64,000 bases of DNA from Notospermus geniculatus (taxonomy: Eukaryota > Nemertea > Pilidiophora > Heteronemertea > Lineidae), in contig NMRB01000722.1 of assembly GCA_002633025.1 (NCBI GenBank), positions 153,812-217,811 on the forward strand, given 5' to 3'. Both the position numbers and the translations under genes were made by a program. The notes under the pieces are model-generated. The model was not told the DNA's origin, ran no database searches, and worked only from the letters and a program-made list of their open reading frames with translations. Of this stretch, positions 48,081-59,592 are shown piece after piece; within the stretch, counting starts at the first letter, position 1; each line of letters starts with the position of its first letter.

Positions 48081-50452
48081 GGTGTCGTTTATAGGTGACG
48101 ATTCTTCAAGTTCCTGATGATCGGGGATGAAGGAATGAAATACTGTTAACCTTTCTTGATTTAGCAGCTGTAGGCCTATAATGACAAGGAATTGAACTCA
48201 TGACAGAGGTGAGCCACTCTGAACACAGGTTTACATCGAAGACAAACAACAGCAGGCGACAACTGGAGCATTTTTCTCAAAATTAAATTCACCAAATTAT
48301 TACAAGGTAATTTCCTGATTCAAATGTCCTGCTTGCACGGTTTCCTACAAGTCTTTAAATGATGATGGGAAGCAACTGATACTACAAGTAAAGAACCTGA
48401 ACAATGTTGGCAAAAACTAGCGTTGCCAAAGACAATGACAGTTAAAATACTAAAACAGTGTGTTTATCCTCAAGAACATCTTTTAGACCCTGAGTACCAA
48501 CATTTCCATGTTCCTCTTTCAATTTCACACGGCAATGAGTTGTTTTTTCCAATCACATACTATCTCGCACACAGATGTAGGCCTGGTATATATCCAGTAG
48601 GCCTTCAATGTAAACAAAAGGTAATATTTAGCTTTTCAGTGAAAATTCTATCACCCAAAACATGTCACACGCACCCACATGAAAGGCAGAATTCAGAAAG
48701 GCCTACCTGAAACTTACCAACAGACTCATTTCAATTTCCCCGTGAATTTATTCCGACCATGGACAGAAAAACATACTGTCATACCAGCTGAATGCCATAA
48801 TGTGTAAAGGCAGGAATAACAGTGTAGGCCTAGTTTATACATTGAGAACCGGAAGGTACTGGTAACCTGAAAACAGATGTCACTATTGTTGATAAAAAGG
48901 TTAATAAACCAGTGAGTAAAGCTCAATCTCATGATCAACATTAAATACATTGAATTGAGTGTCTAGTGCCAAATATGGCATTGTTATAGCTCTGTGGACA
49001 ATATTGGGTCAATTCATGTGCAGTAGGAGGAAACCGGGGCCTGTTTCATAAAGTGACTTTAAGCTAATGGTACCTTTAACCAAATTGAAAGTGACTTTAA
49101 GCTAATGGTACCTTTAACCAAATGGAACCAAGATACAGAATAGCACAAAATTGACACACAAAATGATAATAAGCAAGAAGTCAATCTCCAGAATTCACAG
49201 AATTTCCAGAAATTCACAGAATTTCTCCAGAATTTAACCAAATGGAAAGTGACTTTAAGCTAATGGTGCCTTTAAAAATTGAAAGTGACTTTAAGCTAAT
49301 GGTACTTTAACCAAATGGAAAGTAAGCTAATGGTACCTTTAACCAAATGGAAAATGCATTAAGTTAATGGTACCATTAGCCTAAAGTCACTTTATGAAGC
49401 AGGCCCCAGGATATACCTCCGCTGTCAGAGAATTGCCCTCACTAAGAATGGATCCAACCGAACCCCCAAACTATTGAAGCCACTCTTGCCCAATACTTCT
49501 ACACAAAGGCCTGTATGAGCCATGGCATAATGGGATTTGAGTTACGAGATAAGCACTGACATGACTGATTGATATGAGTTACACTGGCTGGCCCACATGC
49601 AACTTGAAGGCTCTGATATCATTATTTACAGTTGATATTTGCATTTTAAGTGCCTCAATTGTGTCAAGGATTGTGCTTTGTGTTGGGAAATGCAGTGGCA
49701 TGATAGTTGAGCTACAGTATACGACAAGTGGCCATTTACAAGAAAACTTAGGCAAAGAAGAGGCGTAGGTTTTCTATGGTAATTTTTCTCATTGACACGT
49801 CTGCAATACCCTCTTTATCAACGGCACTGTTAGGAGGAGCTGCTATCTGCTACATGATGTCAACAAAAAATTCCACCATCCCCTCTGCTTCAACAATTCA
49901 ACAGGTATGACAGGTAAAATAGCACCTCTCTCCACCACAAGATTTATGATGTGACATTACCATCTACCCCCTACTGGAAATTATACAAACAGATTTCACT
50001 GACAGCTTCCAGTGAGAGTGACAAGAACTCTTATTTGTAGCAGAAAATCTGACACAGCAGAGAAATAAAGACAAGTTCAGCACAAGAACAGAAAAATTTC
50101 AAAAAAATATATACACTTATTTCATTGAACAGAATAGCTTAGACAAGAACTGTACAAATAATGTACAAAAAAATACAGGAGAAACAATGACAGATTTCTT
50201 GGATGTGAATTCAACGGCACCAAGTCATTTGTGTCGTGAACCACCTGAAGGACTGCAAGCACGGGGAGAGAATACAACACGTCCAAGTTGCTGTGGAGAA
50301 ACCCGAAAGGCCATTCCCAAATCGAGCAATTCCCAGTTCCTGTTTGATGACTTGGTTCAAATTCTACATTACCTTTCCTAAAAGTAAACAAAGCCCTTGG
50401 TATCCTTACCCACAGTCCAAGAAGGGTCTTGCAATAGTTTTTGACAAATTCC
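48081..50452. other. Intergenic region between SLC15 gene and NPLOC4
   Basis: Upstream sequence of the SLC15 gene and 3' flank/UTR of NPLOC4. Apart from the MITE at 49036-49407 I see no supported gene. ORFs near 48423 and 50187-50520 are unsupported shadows. Confidence 0.5.
49036..49407. mobile_element. MITE with internal 38-bp tandem repeats, interrupted
   Basis: Terminal inverted repeats GGGGCCTGTTTCATAAAGTG / CACTTTATGAAGCAGGCCCC flank tandem units of GTGACTTTAAGCTAATGGTA plus CCTTTAACCAAATGGAAA. Between units, about 49127-49215 is a fragment of the hammerhead-core repeat family (ACAGAATAGCACAAAATTGA shared with 13783). Confidence 0.8.
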
Positions 50453-53400
50453 CTAGAATCGTTGATTTGGTAAACTACACATCTCGCAAGTGTCCTTTTC
50501 AGCAGGATTTAGAAACGTAAACAGTGGTTACACGTCCACATATTAGCAGTACTACCAATGGGTGGTAAAGGTGAAGCATTTGGTCCTACGAACGAGCCTT
50601 GCCTTGACACTGGCGGTGACGGAACTGAAATGCAAAAACAACGTCATTTTTTTCGTATGAATTGAGCCTACAACCCTACCGGTAATTGATTTTAACTTAG
50701 TACTCACTGCTAGCTATCTGATGTAAACTTCAGATTATCATTGATATCCAGTATCCTATGATCATTGCATAAATTTCAATTAGAATTGAGCCACACATGC
50801 GTCGTTTGACGTACCTTGAGAATCTAAAAGATGTACCACAGTTTGCCACTCTTCCTTCCGTACCCAATGATAAGCAACATCCTCATCTTTATTCTTCACC
50901 GCCTCACACAACTCCCCCATGATCTCCTGCAGGGAAAGAAGCAAACAGCATAAGAATAAAACTGAAAGTTGATGTTTTGTGTACATTTGATTCATAACCA
51001 ATTGAACTGTGGACCTCAAACTCGTTACTTACTTTGAGAGGTAACATATCACAAGTTGCCATAAATACCAGCAAATGAAAGTCGGACATTGCTGCGAGGA
51101 ATCTTCCTGGGTCTGGGTACTGACGCATGTATGTAGCAAAGGCAGCAAAATCCTGAAAAGACAAGATCAAAACCATTCAAACGTGGTAAGGGCCCAAATG
51201 TATTACCCAAAGATTACCACACTTCTGGCAGCTCGACTACCACACTTCTGGTAGCTCGACTTGAAAGTGCCAGCCTGAAGAAGACCCCCAGTTGGGATCG
51301 AAAACTTGCTAAGATTCTGGAAATTGACTTCCTGTTTATCACCCAAAGATTACTCAAACCACTTGATATTAGTGCTGACTCAAGTTACACAGATTGCCTC
51401 CAATACATGTATATGAAAATGACTCTCAACAAATGAGTCCAGCCTAACCTGTGATAATAGGCTACCAGTATCATTGAAAGTCACTGACCTGTATTTCTCC
51501 AACACTGGATCTGTTCTCCACAGGGAATTGTTTTTCATCTTGTGATGGAATAGCAAATGTGTATACAGGATCTACAGGGAAGGCTGCAGGCATGTCTACC
51601 AGCAGGTATTCCACAGGCAGTGGCCGTGCTAACTTTGTCACCTCATTGTTGTATTTGTCTTTCTCCTGAAACGGACAAAATTTAGGGATGAAAAACTGTT
51701 ATTGAATGATGAATTGAATTTAAATGGTTGATTTCATAGCCGGTGGTAACCCCCGTGGTAACCCTGGCATTCAGCGAACATTCTGTACAGTAATCACGAT
51801 TTCATTAAACCAAATTTGAAATCATTCAGTGTCTGAAATCTGTCACAAGTTCAGCCTGCAGTCTGAATCACTTACTGTATAAAATACATCAGGCACATAT
51901 TGCTCATTTGTTGACTCTTTCACATAACCTAACTCCATGACGTCCCTTGTTGGAAGTAGAGAATCGTCTCGCACGAGCGCCATGCACTGGTCGGAGACTT
52001 GATATCCTTCGAAGTGAATCTGATTTGTCGTATCACCTGCAAGTGAATAGGGAATGGTGGTTTCTGGATGTTATAGCGATTATAAGCCAAGGTGCAGGGA
52101 ATTATGTACGTCCTTCGATAATGGTGACATTCTCCCATAAAAACAGGTCACTAGTTAGGTTTTCACTCTAATACTGTCATTATTCACTATAATTATGCAC
52201 CAACAGAGGCATCTGTAAAGCCTTTAACCCTTTCTGCTATTGTGACAACTTACCTGTGACAAGAACTGTGACAAATTTTGATCCAAAATGGCCGTCGGAG
52301 GACAATTTACATGGATTCGGATATTTATTCTGAAACTCTGCCGCCATTATGCATTCTTCAGCACTCAAAAAATGGGAATCCTGAAAAAGTAATGATTGAA
52401 TATGAATTCAATCACCCTCACACGGAGCATTTTTTTCAATTGTACACAAGAGTTGCCTTAACCAGTAAGGGTAGGCTTAACTGGGTTTTGAACCCACAAC
52501 CACAGAGGCAGAGATGTTTCAACTGCACCACTCTGACAGCCAATGACATGTAATTCAACATTCATCTCACAATTTTCTTTTGTAAAAGTGCTTACCACAC
52601 TTCCTCTGAAGCATTTGACAGTCCCCTTTTTGAGATCATCTGCAACTAGATCGGTGAATATCCATCCCACTCGTATCAGACCCAAACTCTCAGCTATATT
52701 ATCGACAATGCCTTCACTTTCATCATCTAGAAGCTCAACACTGTTGGCTGAACTTTTCTGAAATGAAGACGACACGATTAAGAACTATTTTACACTACAG
52801 TAACAGATGACAACATGTGCGTTTTGATTTTGAATCAAATGGAGATTCTGAAACTTCAGTTCTGCAACTTGTTAGTGGAAACAAACATTACCTGTGGAGG
52901 CTCATAGATGGCAGAGACAGTTGCCTTGATTCCAAGTGGTATACCGTTGTGGACCTCATAACGGCCAAATAAGATACCTATCCTCTGATTGCCTGTAAGA
53001 CGCCAGTAATTCAAGAAGCGTTCCACTATGATTGGGTTCTCAAAATTTATGTAGTCTACGTGTCTGTATCGCTGTAAAGGCAAAATAGAAAGTTTAAGGC
53101 GTCATAAGCTGGCAAAATACTGTATTCAAGGGACCATCTCTTACAGCTCCCATACTGGGTGGATCGAATTTCTGCTCAGTCATTCAGTGGTTTTTTGTGT
53201 TACATTTAAATCCAAGAGAAGATGGCGAATGTTCAGTCTACCTACCTGTGCTTGAAGTGTGACAGCATTTGGTTGACACTTGGTACAAATACCTCCAGGC
53301 CATGGAGGATGCTCTGTGCAACCAGGTTTGATTTTACAACTCAGATTCTCCAACGTGGCAAATTTCCCCCTATAAAAGCAGAAGGTAGTAACACATCTTA

Positions 53401-54968
53401 ACAGAAGTAAAACCCAATTTGTCATGAGGGGGGTGGGGGTATCATGACTTGCTTTCCAATTCCAATGATCGAATGACAGAAATTGAAGTTACTTACTTGT
53501 CAACACCTCCTGTTATTTTCCTGATGTACGAATGGAAGGAGAGAAATTTGATGGGCGGATCGCGACTTTTAAGATATGCTTCATCATATGGCTGAAAAAG
53601 TGGACCAAGACACGTTCTGATTCAGAAATTATGAATTTCCGTACAAGACTCACAAACTCATTCAGAATTTAGCCACATAGGCAAAATACTCATTTATTTT
53701 GGTGCAAACTAATGAAAACTTCAGAGAATCCCTCAGCAGTTCAAGAAACCCTAACTCACCTCCAGTGGAACACAGTGTAAGCATTTGCTGTTTGGTCCAT
53801 GTCTGCATCTGGAAATAAATTGCCATATCTATGATTAGAAAATGGAACTAAAACTAACAGATGCGTGTCGGACATCTTCAGGAAAAAATGTACCAATATA
53901 CCGAGCAATAGTCCCTGCAATGTACCACAGGTGTCACTGTATCTTCTTGGGATATTATTAATTCATCCATCCCCATAAGTATCCAAGGGGTTAAAGATTC
54001 ATCATGATATCAAGCATTGTGAAATGTGTGTGAACCTTAGACGAAAATTGTAAGTAAAATTCACAGGAAAACAGTTTTCAAACATACAGTTGTTCATTTC
54101 TCTTTCTCTGAATTCTGCCATCTTGCTTCTCCAAAATTTGATCAACTTCATCTTCCACCACTTGAACCTGCATCTTCGTTGCACCAAAGATGTTGGCCGT
54201 GAATTGTCCCCAGATATCAGAGAGCCCCGCCTAGAGCCGTCACCACTGATGATTGAACCCTTACGAGCTTTGTCGCAGACGCCATCGGGTTCAGAAATTG
54301 CAGCGGCTTTATTAGATGAAAGGTAGACCATGTCGCCATGCCTGAAAGATTTGTAAGTTTAAAGTAAATCAAATAAGAGGTTTCTGCACAATTTTGGCTC
54401 TCAATGCTTCCATGTTGAAACCAACAACATGATGTTTGTAGAGTAGGCACTCTCAATTATCGAATGTTGCAGGCCCTGTCTCCTTGGGGGCCTTCCTTCT
54501 CTCATCTAGGCCATAATGCATTCCCAGACTCTTACTCTCTAGCTAGTTCCGTAGAAGCCACAGCAAGAGCTATTGTACGAAATTAGGCCCCTACTTACTT
54601 TATCTTCATGGTAGTCAATGTCTTTGACCGTGTAGGCTTTATTTCTCCACTTTTGTCACGGTTTCGATAAAGTGTCCATCCTGATGGCGGCAGTGAGAAT
54701 TCAGAGCAAATCTGAAAGGAAAACTAAGACCTAGCCTATACTGAAAAAAACACTCATCACATTCACCAAAACAAATAAAGGGCTCTCACATGGCCTCCAT
54801 CTGGCAGTTTACAAAGACAAGCCAAGGCGAAGAGTGGCGGGCGGCTGGTAAGCCTCGGTCAAAGTTACAAGTTAACTAGGCTACCTTATCTAGAAAATCT
54901 GTCACTCTTTCTGAAGGCTTCGTCTGGATTCTTTTAGTTCCATGATCAGGTGACTGAACTCGAACAAT
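50453..54968 (-). CDS. NPLOC4: NPL4, p97/UFD1 ubiquitin-recognition cofactor, with two frame breaks
   Basis: Fourteen exons on the minus strand: 54968-54885, 54711-54599, 54341-54088, 53808-53760, 53591-53497, 53369-53246, 53071-52892, 52757-52596, 52380-52254, 52036-51876, 51665-51489, 51152-51033, 50926-50815, 50624-50453. The order matches NPL4: UBX-like N-terminus ([14 protein letters not shown]), [20 protein letters not shown], the zinc-binding [15 protein letters not shown] and [12 protein letters not shown], the MPN-like core ([40 protein letters not shown]), and a C-terminal NZF (WTCNHC...CEMCSLP). Exon 54341-54088 changes frame in its Ser/Gly linker. The NZF is shifted by two extra bases near 50519, giving an early stop at 50509. 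These are probably sequence errors, since all else is intact. The first exon is not located. Confidence 0.93.
51240..51345 (+). mobile_element. Dispersed repeat with hammerhead-like core
   Basis: CTGAAGA (51275-51281), an imperfect hairpin and GAAA (51300-51303) occur in sense orientation. They are followed by TTGCTAAGATTCTGGAAATT, GACTTCCTGTTTATC, as at 15655-15775. It is intronic in NPLOC4. Confidence 0.55.
52460..52548 (-). mobile_element. tRNA-derived SINE head
   Basis: On the minus strand TGGCTGTCAGAGTGGTGCAG leads to GTGGTTGTGGGTTCAAAACC. These are A-box-like and B-box-like motifs spaced as in tRNA promoters, and this is the best-preserved copy in the window. It sits beside NPLOC4 exon 52596-52757. 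Confidence 0.65.
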
Positions 54969-55383
54969 CTGCAAAAGAAAAATGATTTCATAGACCTAGG
55001 CCTGATCACATTTATTTATTTTACCATTTACTAAATGATTTAGTGCCTCGGCCTACGCCTCTCCTCGGCTCGGCCTACCAGTAGGCCCTACCCTAGGCCA
55101 AGGACGGAAGGTCATGCTTGCTTTGTCAGTCAGTAGTACAGTGCTTCCCCTGGCCCTAGCTAAGTGCAGTAGGCCTAGCCTAACGTGCACGATATCATCA
55201 TCATCATCTGATCATCCATCCTTGCAGGAATTATACTGTATAATTCCTCCAAGATCCATCCATGTCAGCATCATCATCATCATCATGATCATCATGTCTC
55301 TGGCTACTGCTGGGCTCTGATGTTGATGTCAGTGATCAGGTGATGATCTCTGCTCAGCTGAGCTGAGTGAGACCTCTGGAGAC

Positions 55384-55559
55384 CAGGGGCGGATCCAGAA
55401 TCACGGGAAAGAGGGGGCACAGCCGGCGCACATCATGGAAAACCTCGGTCAAATTTTAACACCTTTTCAAAATTCCGAAATTTCCCGGTCAATTTTAAAG
55501 ATTTTCCACAAAATAGAGGGGGCACGGGCCGGGTTTGCCCCCCCCTGGATCCGCGCCTG
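55384..55559. mobile_element. 176-bp MITE with 5-bp target duplication GAGAC
   Basis: CAGGGGCGGATCCAGAATC...CTGGATCCGCGCCTG between GAGAC repeats. The matching duplicated segment near 57770-57780 reads CTCTGGAGACTGTG without the element, which is a clean empty site. Same family as 21093-21603. Confidence 0.9.
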
Positions 55560-56389
55560 GAGACTGTGTTGATTGAGAGTGAGACTGAGCATGCTGAGAG
55601 ACTGGCCTGGCTGCAGTGATGTGACATTGTTGTGAGAACGAGAATATGAGACTGAAGAGGACCCAAAGGCCGAAGACGAAGTCAGCTGGTCAGAAAATTT
55701 TGAAAAGTGAGAAGTGAGAGTGAGCAGGCCAGACTGAGACTGTGTCTGTCTGCAGTACCAAAATCAAAGAACGTAGCCTATGTAAGTACTATCAATCGAT
55801 AACCAATCGTACCATTGAGCTTGACATTTCTGCAACGCTGTGTTTAATCTTTCGCACGGAAAAGGCACAAAAATAACGAAATATGCAAGTCACAGAAGAA
55901 GCAGGATTGCTCAAGCCACCATTTTGCCTTCGGATTTTCCGAACTTTGCCGAAGATTGGGCAGCTGTCACAAAATGCCAACTGGCAATTTTATGATCCTT
56001 AATATTAGGCCTACACATGTCTTAAATCAAAGAGCCTACAGCTTACGATATCAATACTTATTTTTCACCAGTCATAGGCCTAGTTTTCGAATATTTAATT
56101 ACGGTAAATTTGAGTCACGTGACCAGACCTAGACAACAAATCCAAGATGGAGGTCAACAGTGTAAACAAATTGAAAAACCCGAGTTCCGAGGCGGCGATT
56201 TACAATGGTAAGCCTCGCCTATTCCGTATTTCTTCGTTGCTTATTATCACCTTGTGGCTTCTGTTATGTTAGAGCCTAGACAGTGACACTGCGCCACAGC
56301 AAAGTAGGCCTACCAGCCAGGCCCAGGGCCTAGTCGCTAGTGCACCATCCGACCATACCATGGCATGTGGATGTGCACATGCACACACG

Positions 56390-56414
56390 TACACACACAC
56401 ACACACACACACAG
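56390..56414. repeat. CA microsatellite
   Basis: About ten CA units in copy 1. Copy 2 has only a few at 58553-58563. Intron 1 of the duplicated gene. Confidence 0.9.
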
Positions 56415-56721
56415 ATGCATGTGCACGCACTGTACTTCCTGACACTGCACATTCTGCACTCACTGCCGGCATGCATGACTGTGGGCATGGTCACAGTGAG
56501 TGAGTGTCACCTTTTTGTGCTGAGTGAAAGAGAGTTGGGAACGAGTTTAGAATCCCGATCAGATTCAGTGCCCCCCAAAAAAGGTCGTCGAGGCTGGCTG
56601 AAGTTTAGAATCCCCAATCGGAAGTGACATTAGCCTAGGCCTAGGCCTACTCCATTGCACAAAATGCATGAATGTGAATGGAAATCCTATTCCTAGGCGG
56701 CTTATTCCGCATTTGCTTTAA

Positions 56722-56923
56722 AGGAGCACGGTATTGGATCTCAAATGCGTTATTTGACTGCCGACGTAGAGGGAGCCACCTAGCGGCAGTAAGACGAACT
56801 AGAAAAATGCATTACAGAATACGCAGTAAATCGGATCATTCGCCGAAACGTAGTTAGTCCCTTGGGTTGGAGAGTGGTGCAGTGGCGCCGGCTGTCGAGA
56901 AAAAGTGGCAATACCGTGCTCCT
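56722..56923. mobile_element. 202-bp TTAA-specific MITE
   Basis: Perfect 15-bp inverted repeats AGGAGCACGGTATTG / CAATACCGTGCTCCT flanked by TTAA on each side. Copy 2 has the unoccupied GCTTTAAACATTTC site. This is the signature of piggyBac-like insertion. Confidence 0.92.
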
Positions 56924-57774
56924 TTAAACATTTCAAACGCTGATTTGAAAACGGTATTTACATTTGTTTGAAATGTGTTTGAAACAAAAACAATTTGGAG
57001 ACGGTCCCTTGCTGACTGAACTTTTTCAAATCCTGACTGCAACCTGAGGGTCCAATTTTATGGAGTTGATGATCATGATGGTGACCATCCTGTTGTGTTT
57101 CATTTCATTGTGTTGTCATCTTTCATATAAAAAATGTTGTTTCATTTCAGTAGTCTTGCACCGGCCTCCTTCAGGAAAGTCAAGTTTATCTAGAAATCCC
57201 TCAGCTAGGAACAGAAGATTACGGATGCCCCTTCCTCCGCAGAATGATTCAGATGTCAGTGTCAGAGACACACCAAAAGTCAAAGCGGATGTGCCTGTTT
57301 TATGCCCATCACCACCGCCCCTTCCAAAGTCTCCTATAAAATTCGGAAGAGAGCACATCAGACCACAATCAGCAAATGCTGTTCTGTCATCTGTAAAGCC
57401 TGCTGCTGCTACACCAGATGTGCCAGATGTTCCCAAGAAAACAGAAAAAGTGTTCTTTTCTCCAGTTGTTGAAATTCTCAACCCACCAATGACAAAAGTT
57501 TCTGCTTTTAAAGTGAAGAACTTACAGTTAGACCTGGAAGACAAGGACCTACCAATTAAAGCACTTCCAGAGAAATCTATGTTCAGAAAGTCCCATGGAG
57601 AAACACGTGTTGCATTTGGAAGGTGTACTAGTGACCCTGGTCTGTTGGGAATTGGGCAATCTGAGACTCTGTATGCGCGCTATGTAAAAGTCAGTTTGTA
57701 AAAGCAAAAGCGCAGCATCAGAGTCCCAGTTACTGAGACTAATCTCTGCTCAGCTGAGACTGCTGAGACCTCTG

Positions 57775-59592
57775 GAGACTGTGTTGATTGAGAGTGAGAC
57801 TGAGCATGCTGAGAGACTGGCCTGGCTGCAGTGATGTGACATTGTTGTGAGAACGAGAATATGAGACTGAAGAGGACCCGAAGGCAGAAAATTTTGAAAA
57901 GTGAGAGTCAGAGTGAGAGTGAGCAGCAGGCCAGACTGTGTCTGCAGTAGCGAGTAGGCTAGGCCCTACCAAAATCAAAGAACGTAGCCTATGTAGGCCT
58001 AAGTACTATCAATCGATAACCAATCGTACCATTGAGCTTGACATTTCTGCAACGCTGTTTTTAATCTTTCGCACGGAAAAGGCACAAAAATAACGAAATA
58101 TGCAAGTCACAGAAGAAGCAGGATTGCTCAACAAATGCTCAAGCCACCATTTTGCCTTCGGATTTTCCGAACTTTGCCGAAGATTGGGCAGCTGTCACAA
58201 AATGCCAACTGGCAATTTTATGATCCTCAATATTAGGCCTACACATGTCTTAAATCAAAGAGACTACAGCTTACGATATCAATACTTATTTTTCACTAGT
58301 CATAGTTTTCGAATATTTAATTACGGTAAATTTGAGTCACGTGACCAGACCTAGACAACAAATCCAAGATGGAGGTCAACAGTGTAAACAAATTGAAAAA
58401 CCCGAGTTCCGAGGCGGCGATTTACAATGGTAAGCCTCGCCTATTCCGTATTTCTTCGTTGCTTATTATCACCTTGTGGCGTCTGTTATGTTAGAGCCTA
58501 GACAGTGACACTGCAGTCGCTAGTGCACCATGGCATGTACACATGCACATGCACACACACACAGATGCATGTGCACGCACTTCCTGACACTGCACATTCT
58601 GCACTCACTGCCGGCATGCATGACTACTGTGGGCATGGTCACAGTGAGTGAGTGTCACCTTTTGTGCTGAGTGAAAGAGAGTTGGGAACGAGTTTAGAAT
58701 CCCGATCAGTGCCCCCCAAAAAAGGTCGTCGAGGCTGGCTGGCTGAAGTTTAGAATCCCCAATCGGAAGTGACATTAGCCTAGGCCTACTCCATTGCACA
58801 AAATGCATGAATGTGAATGGAAATCCTATTCCTAGGCGGCTTATTCCGCATTTGCTTTAAACATTTCAAACGCTGATTTGAAAACGGTATTTACATTTGT
58901 TTGAAATGTGTTTAGTTTGAAACAAAAACAATTTGGAGACGGTCCCTTGCTGACTGAACTTTTTCAAATCCTGACTGCAACCTGAGGGTCCAATTTTATG
59001 GAGTTGATGATCATGATGGTGACCATCCTGTTGTGTTTCATTTCATTGTGTTGTCATCTTTCATATAAAAAATGTTGTTTCATATGTACATGTATTTCAG
59101 TAGTCTTGCACCGGCCTCCTTCAGGAAAGTCAAGTTTATCTAGAAATCCCTCAGCTAGGAACAGAAGATTACGGATGCCCCTTCCTCCGCAGAATGATAC
59201 AGATGTCAGAGACACACCAAAAGTCAAAGCGGATGTGCCTGTTTTATGCCCATCACCACCGCCCCTTCCAAAGTCTCCTATAAAATTCGGAGGAGAGCGC
59301 ATCAGACCACAATCAGCAAATGCTGTTCTGTCATCTGTAAAGCCTGCTGCTGCTACACCAGATGTGCCAGATGTTCCCAAGAAAACAGAAAAAGTGTTCT
59401 TTTCTCCAGTTGTTGAAATTCTCAACCCACCAATGACAAAAGTTTCTGCTTTTAAAGTGAACAACTTACAGTTAGACCTGGAAGACAAGGACCTACCAAT
59501 TCAAGCACTTCCAGAGAAATCTATGTTCAGAAAGTCCCATGGAGAAACACGTGTTGCATTTGGAAGGTGTACTAGTGACCCTGGTCTGTTGG
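57775..59592. repeat. Duplicated block, copy 2
   Basis: It corresponds to 55560-57648 without the MITEs. It continues seamlessly into the rest of the gene, so this is the complete locus. Confidence 0.92.

Larger units (their letters stand above)
55560..57648. repeat. Duplicated block, copy 1
   Basis: It is nearly identical to about 57775-59592 (offset 2222 bp at the ATG) and covers promoter, exon 1, intron 1 and the first part of exon 2 of the gene below. Copy-specific differences include two MITEs (one at its left edge), a longer CA run, and small indels. Confidence 0.92.
56147..57701 (+). pseudogene. Truncated 5' copy of the 551-residue gene
   Basis: Exon 1 (56147-56207, MEVNSVNKLKNPSSEAAIYN) and exon 2 (57151-57701) match the first half of the gene at 58369. 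After GRCTSDPGLLG the sequence diverges and ends within 17 residues (IGQSETLYARYVKVSL stop), giving 203 residues. It has small indels against copy 2 (SDVSV versus TDV). Either it is a truncated tandem paralogue or the two copies are alleles joined by the assembler. Confidence 0.7.

Noticed and set aside
57116-57544. Minus-strand ORF opposite the duplicated gene (also 59054-59488)
   Set aside because: Mirror frame of a Pro/Ser-rich exon; no splice sites and it changes with the coding strand.
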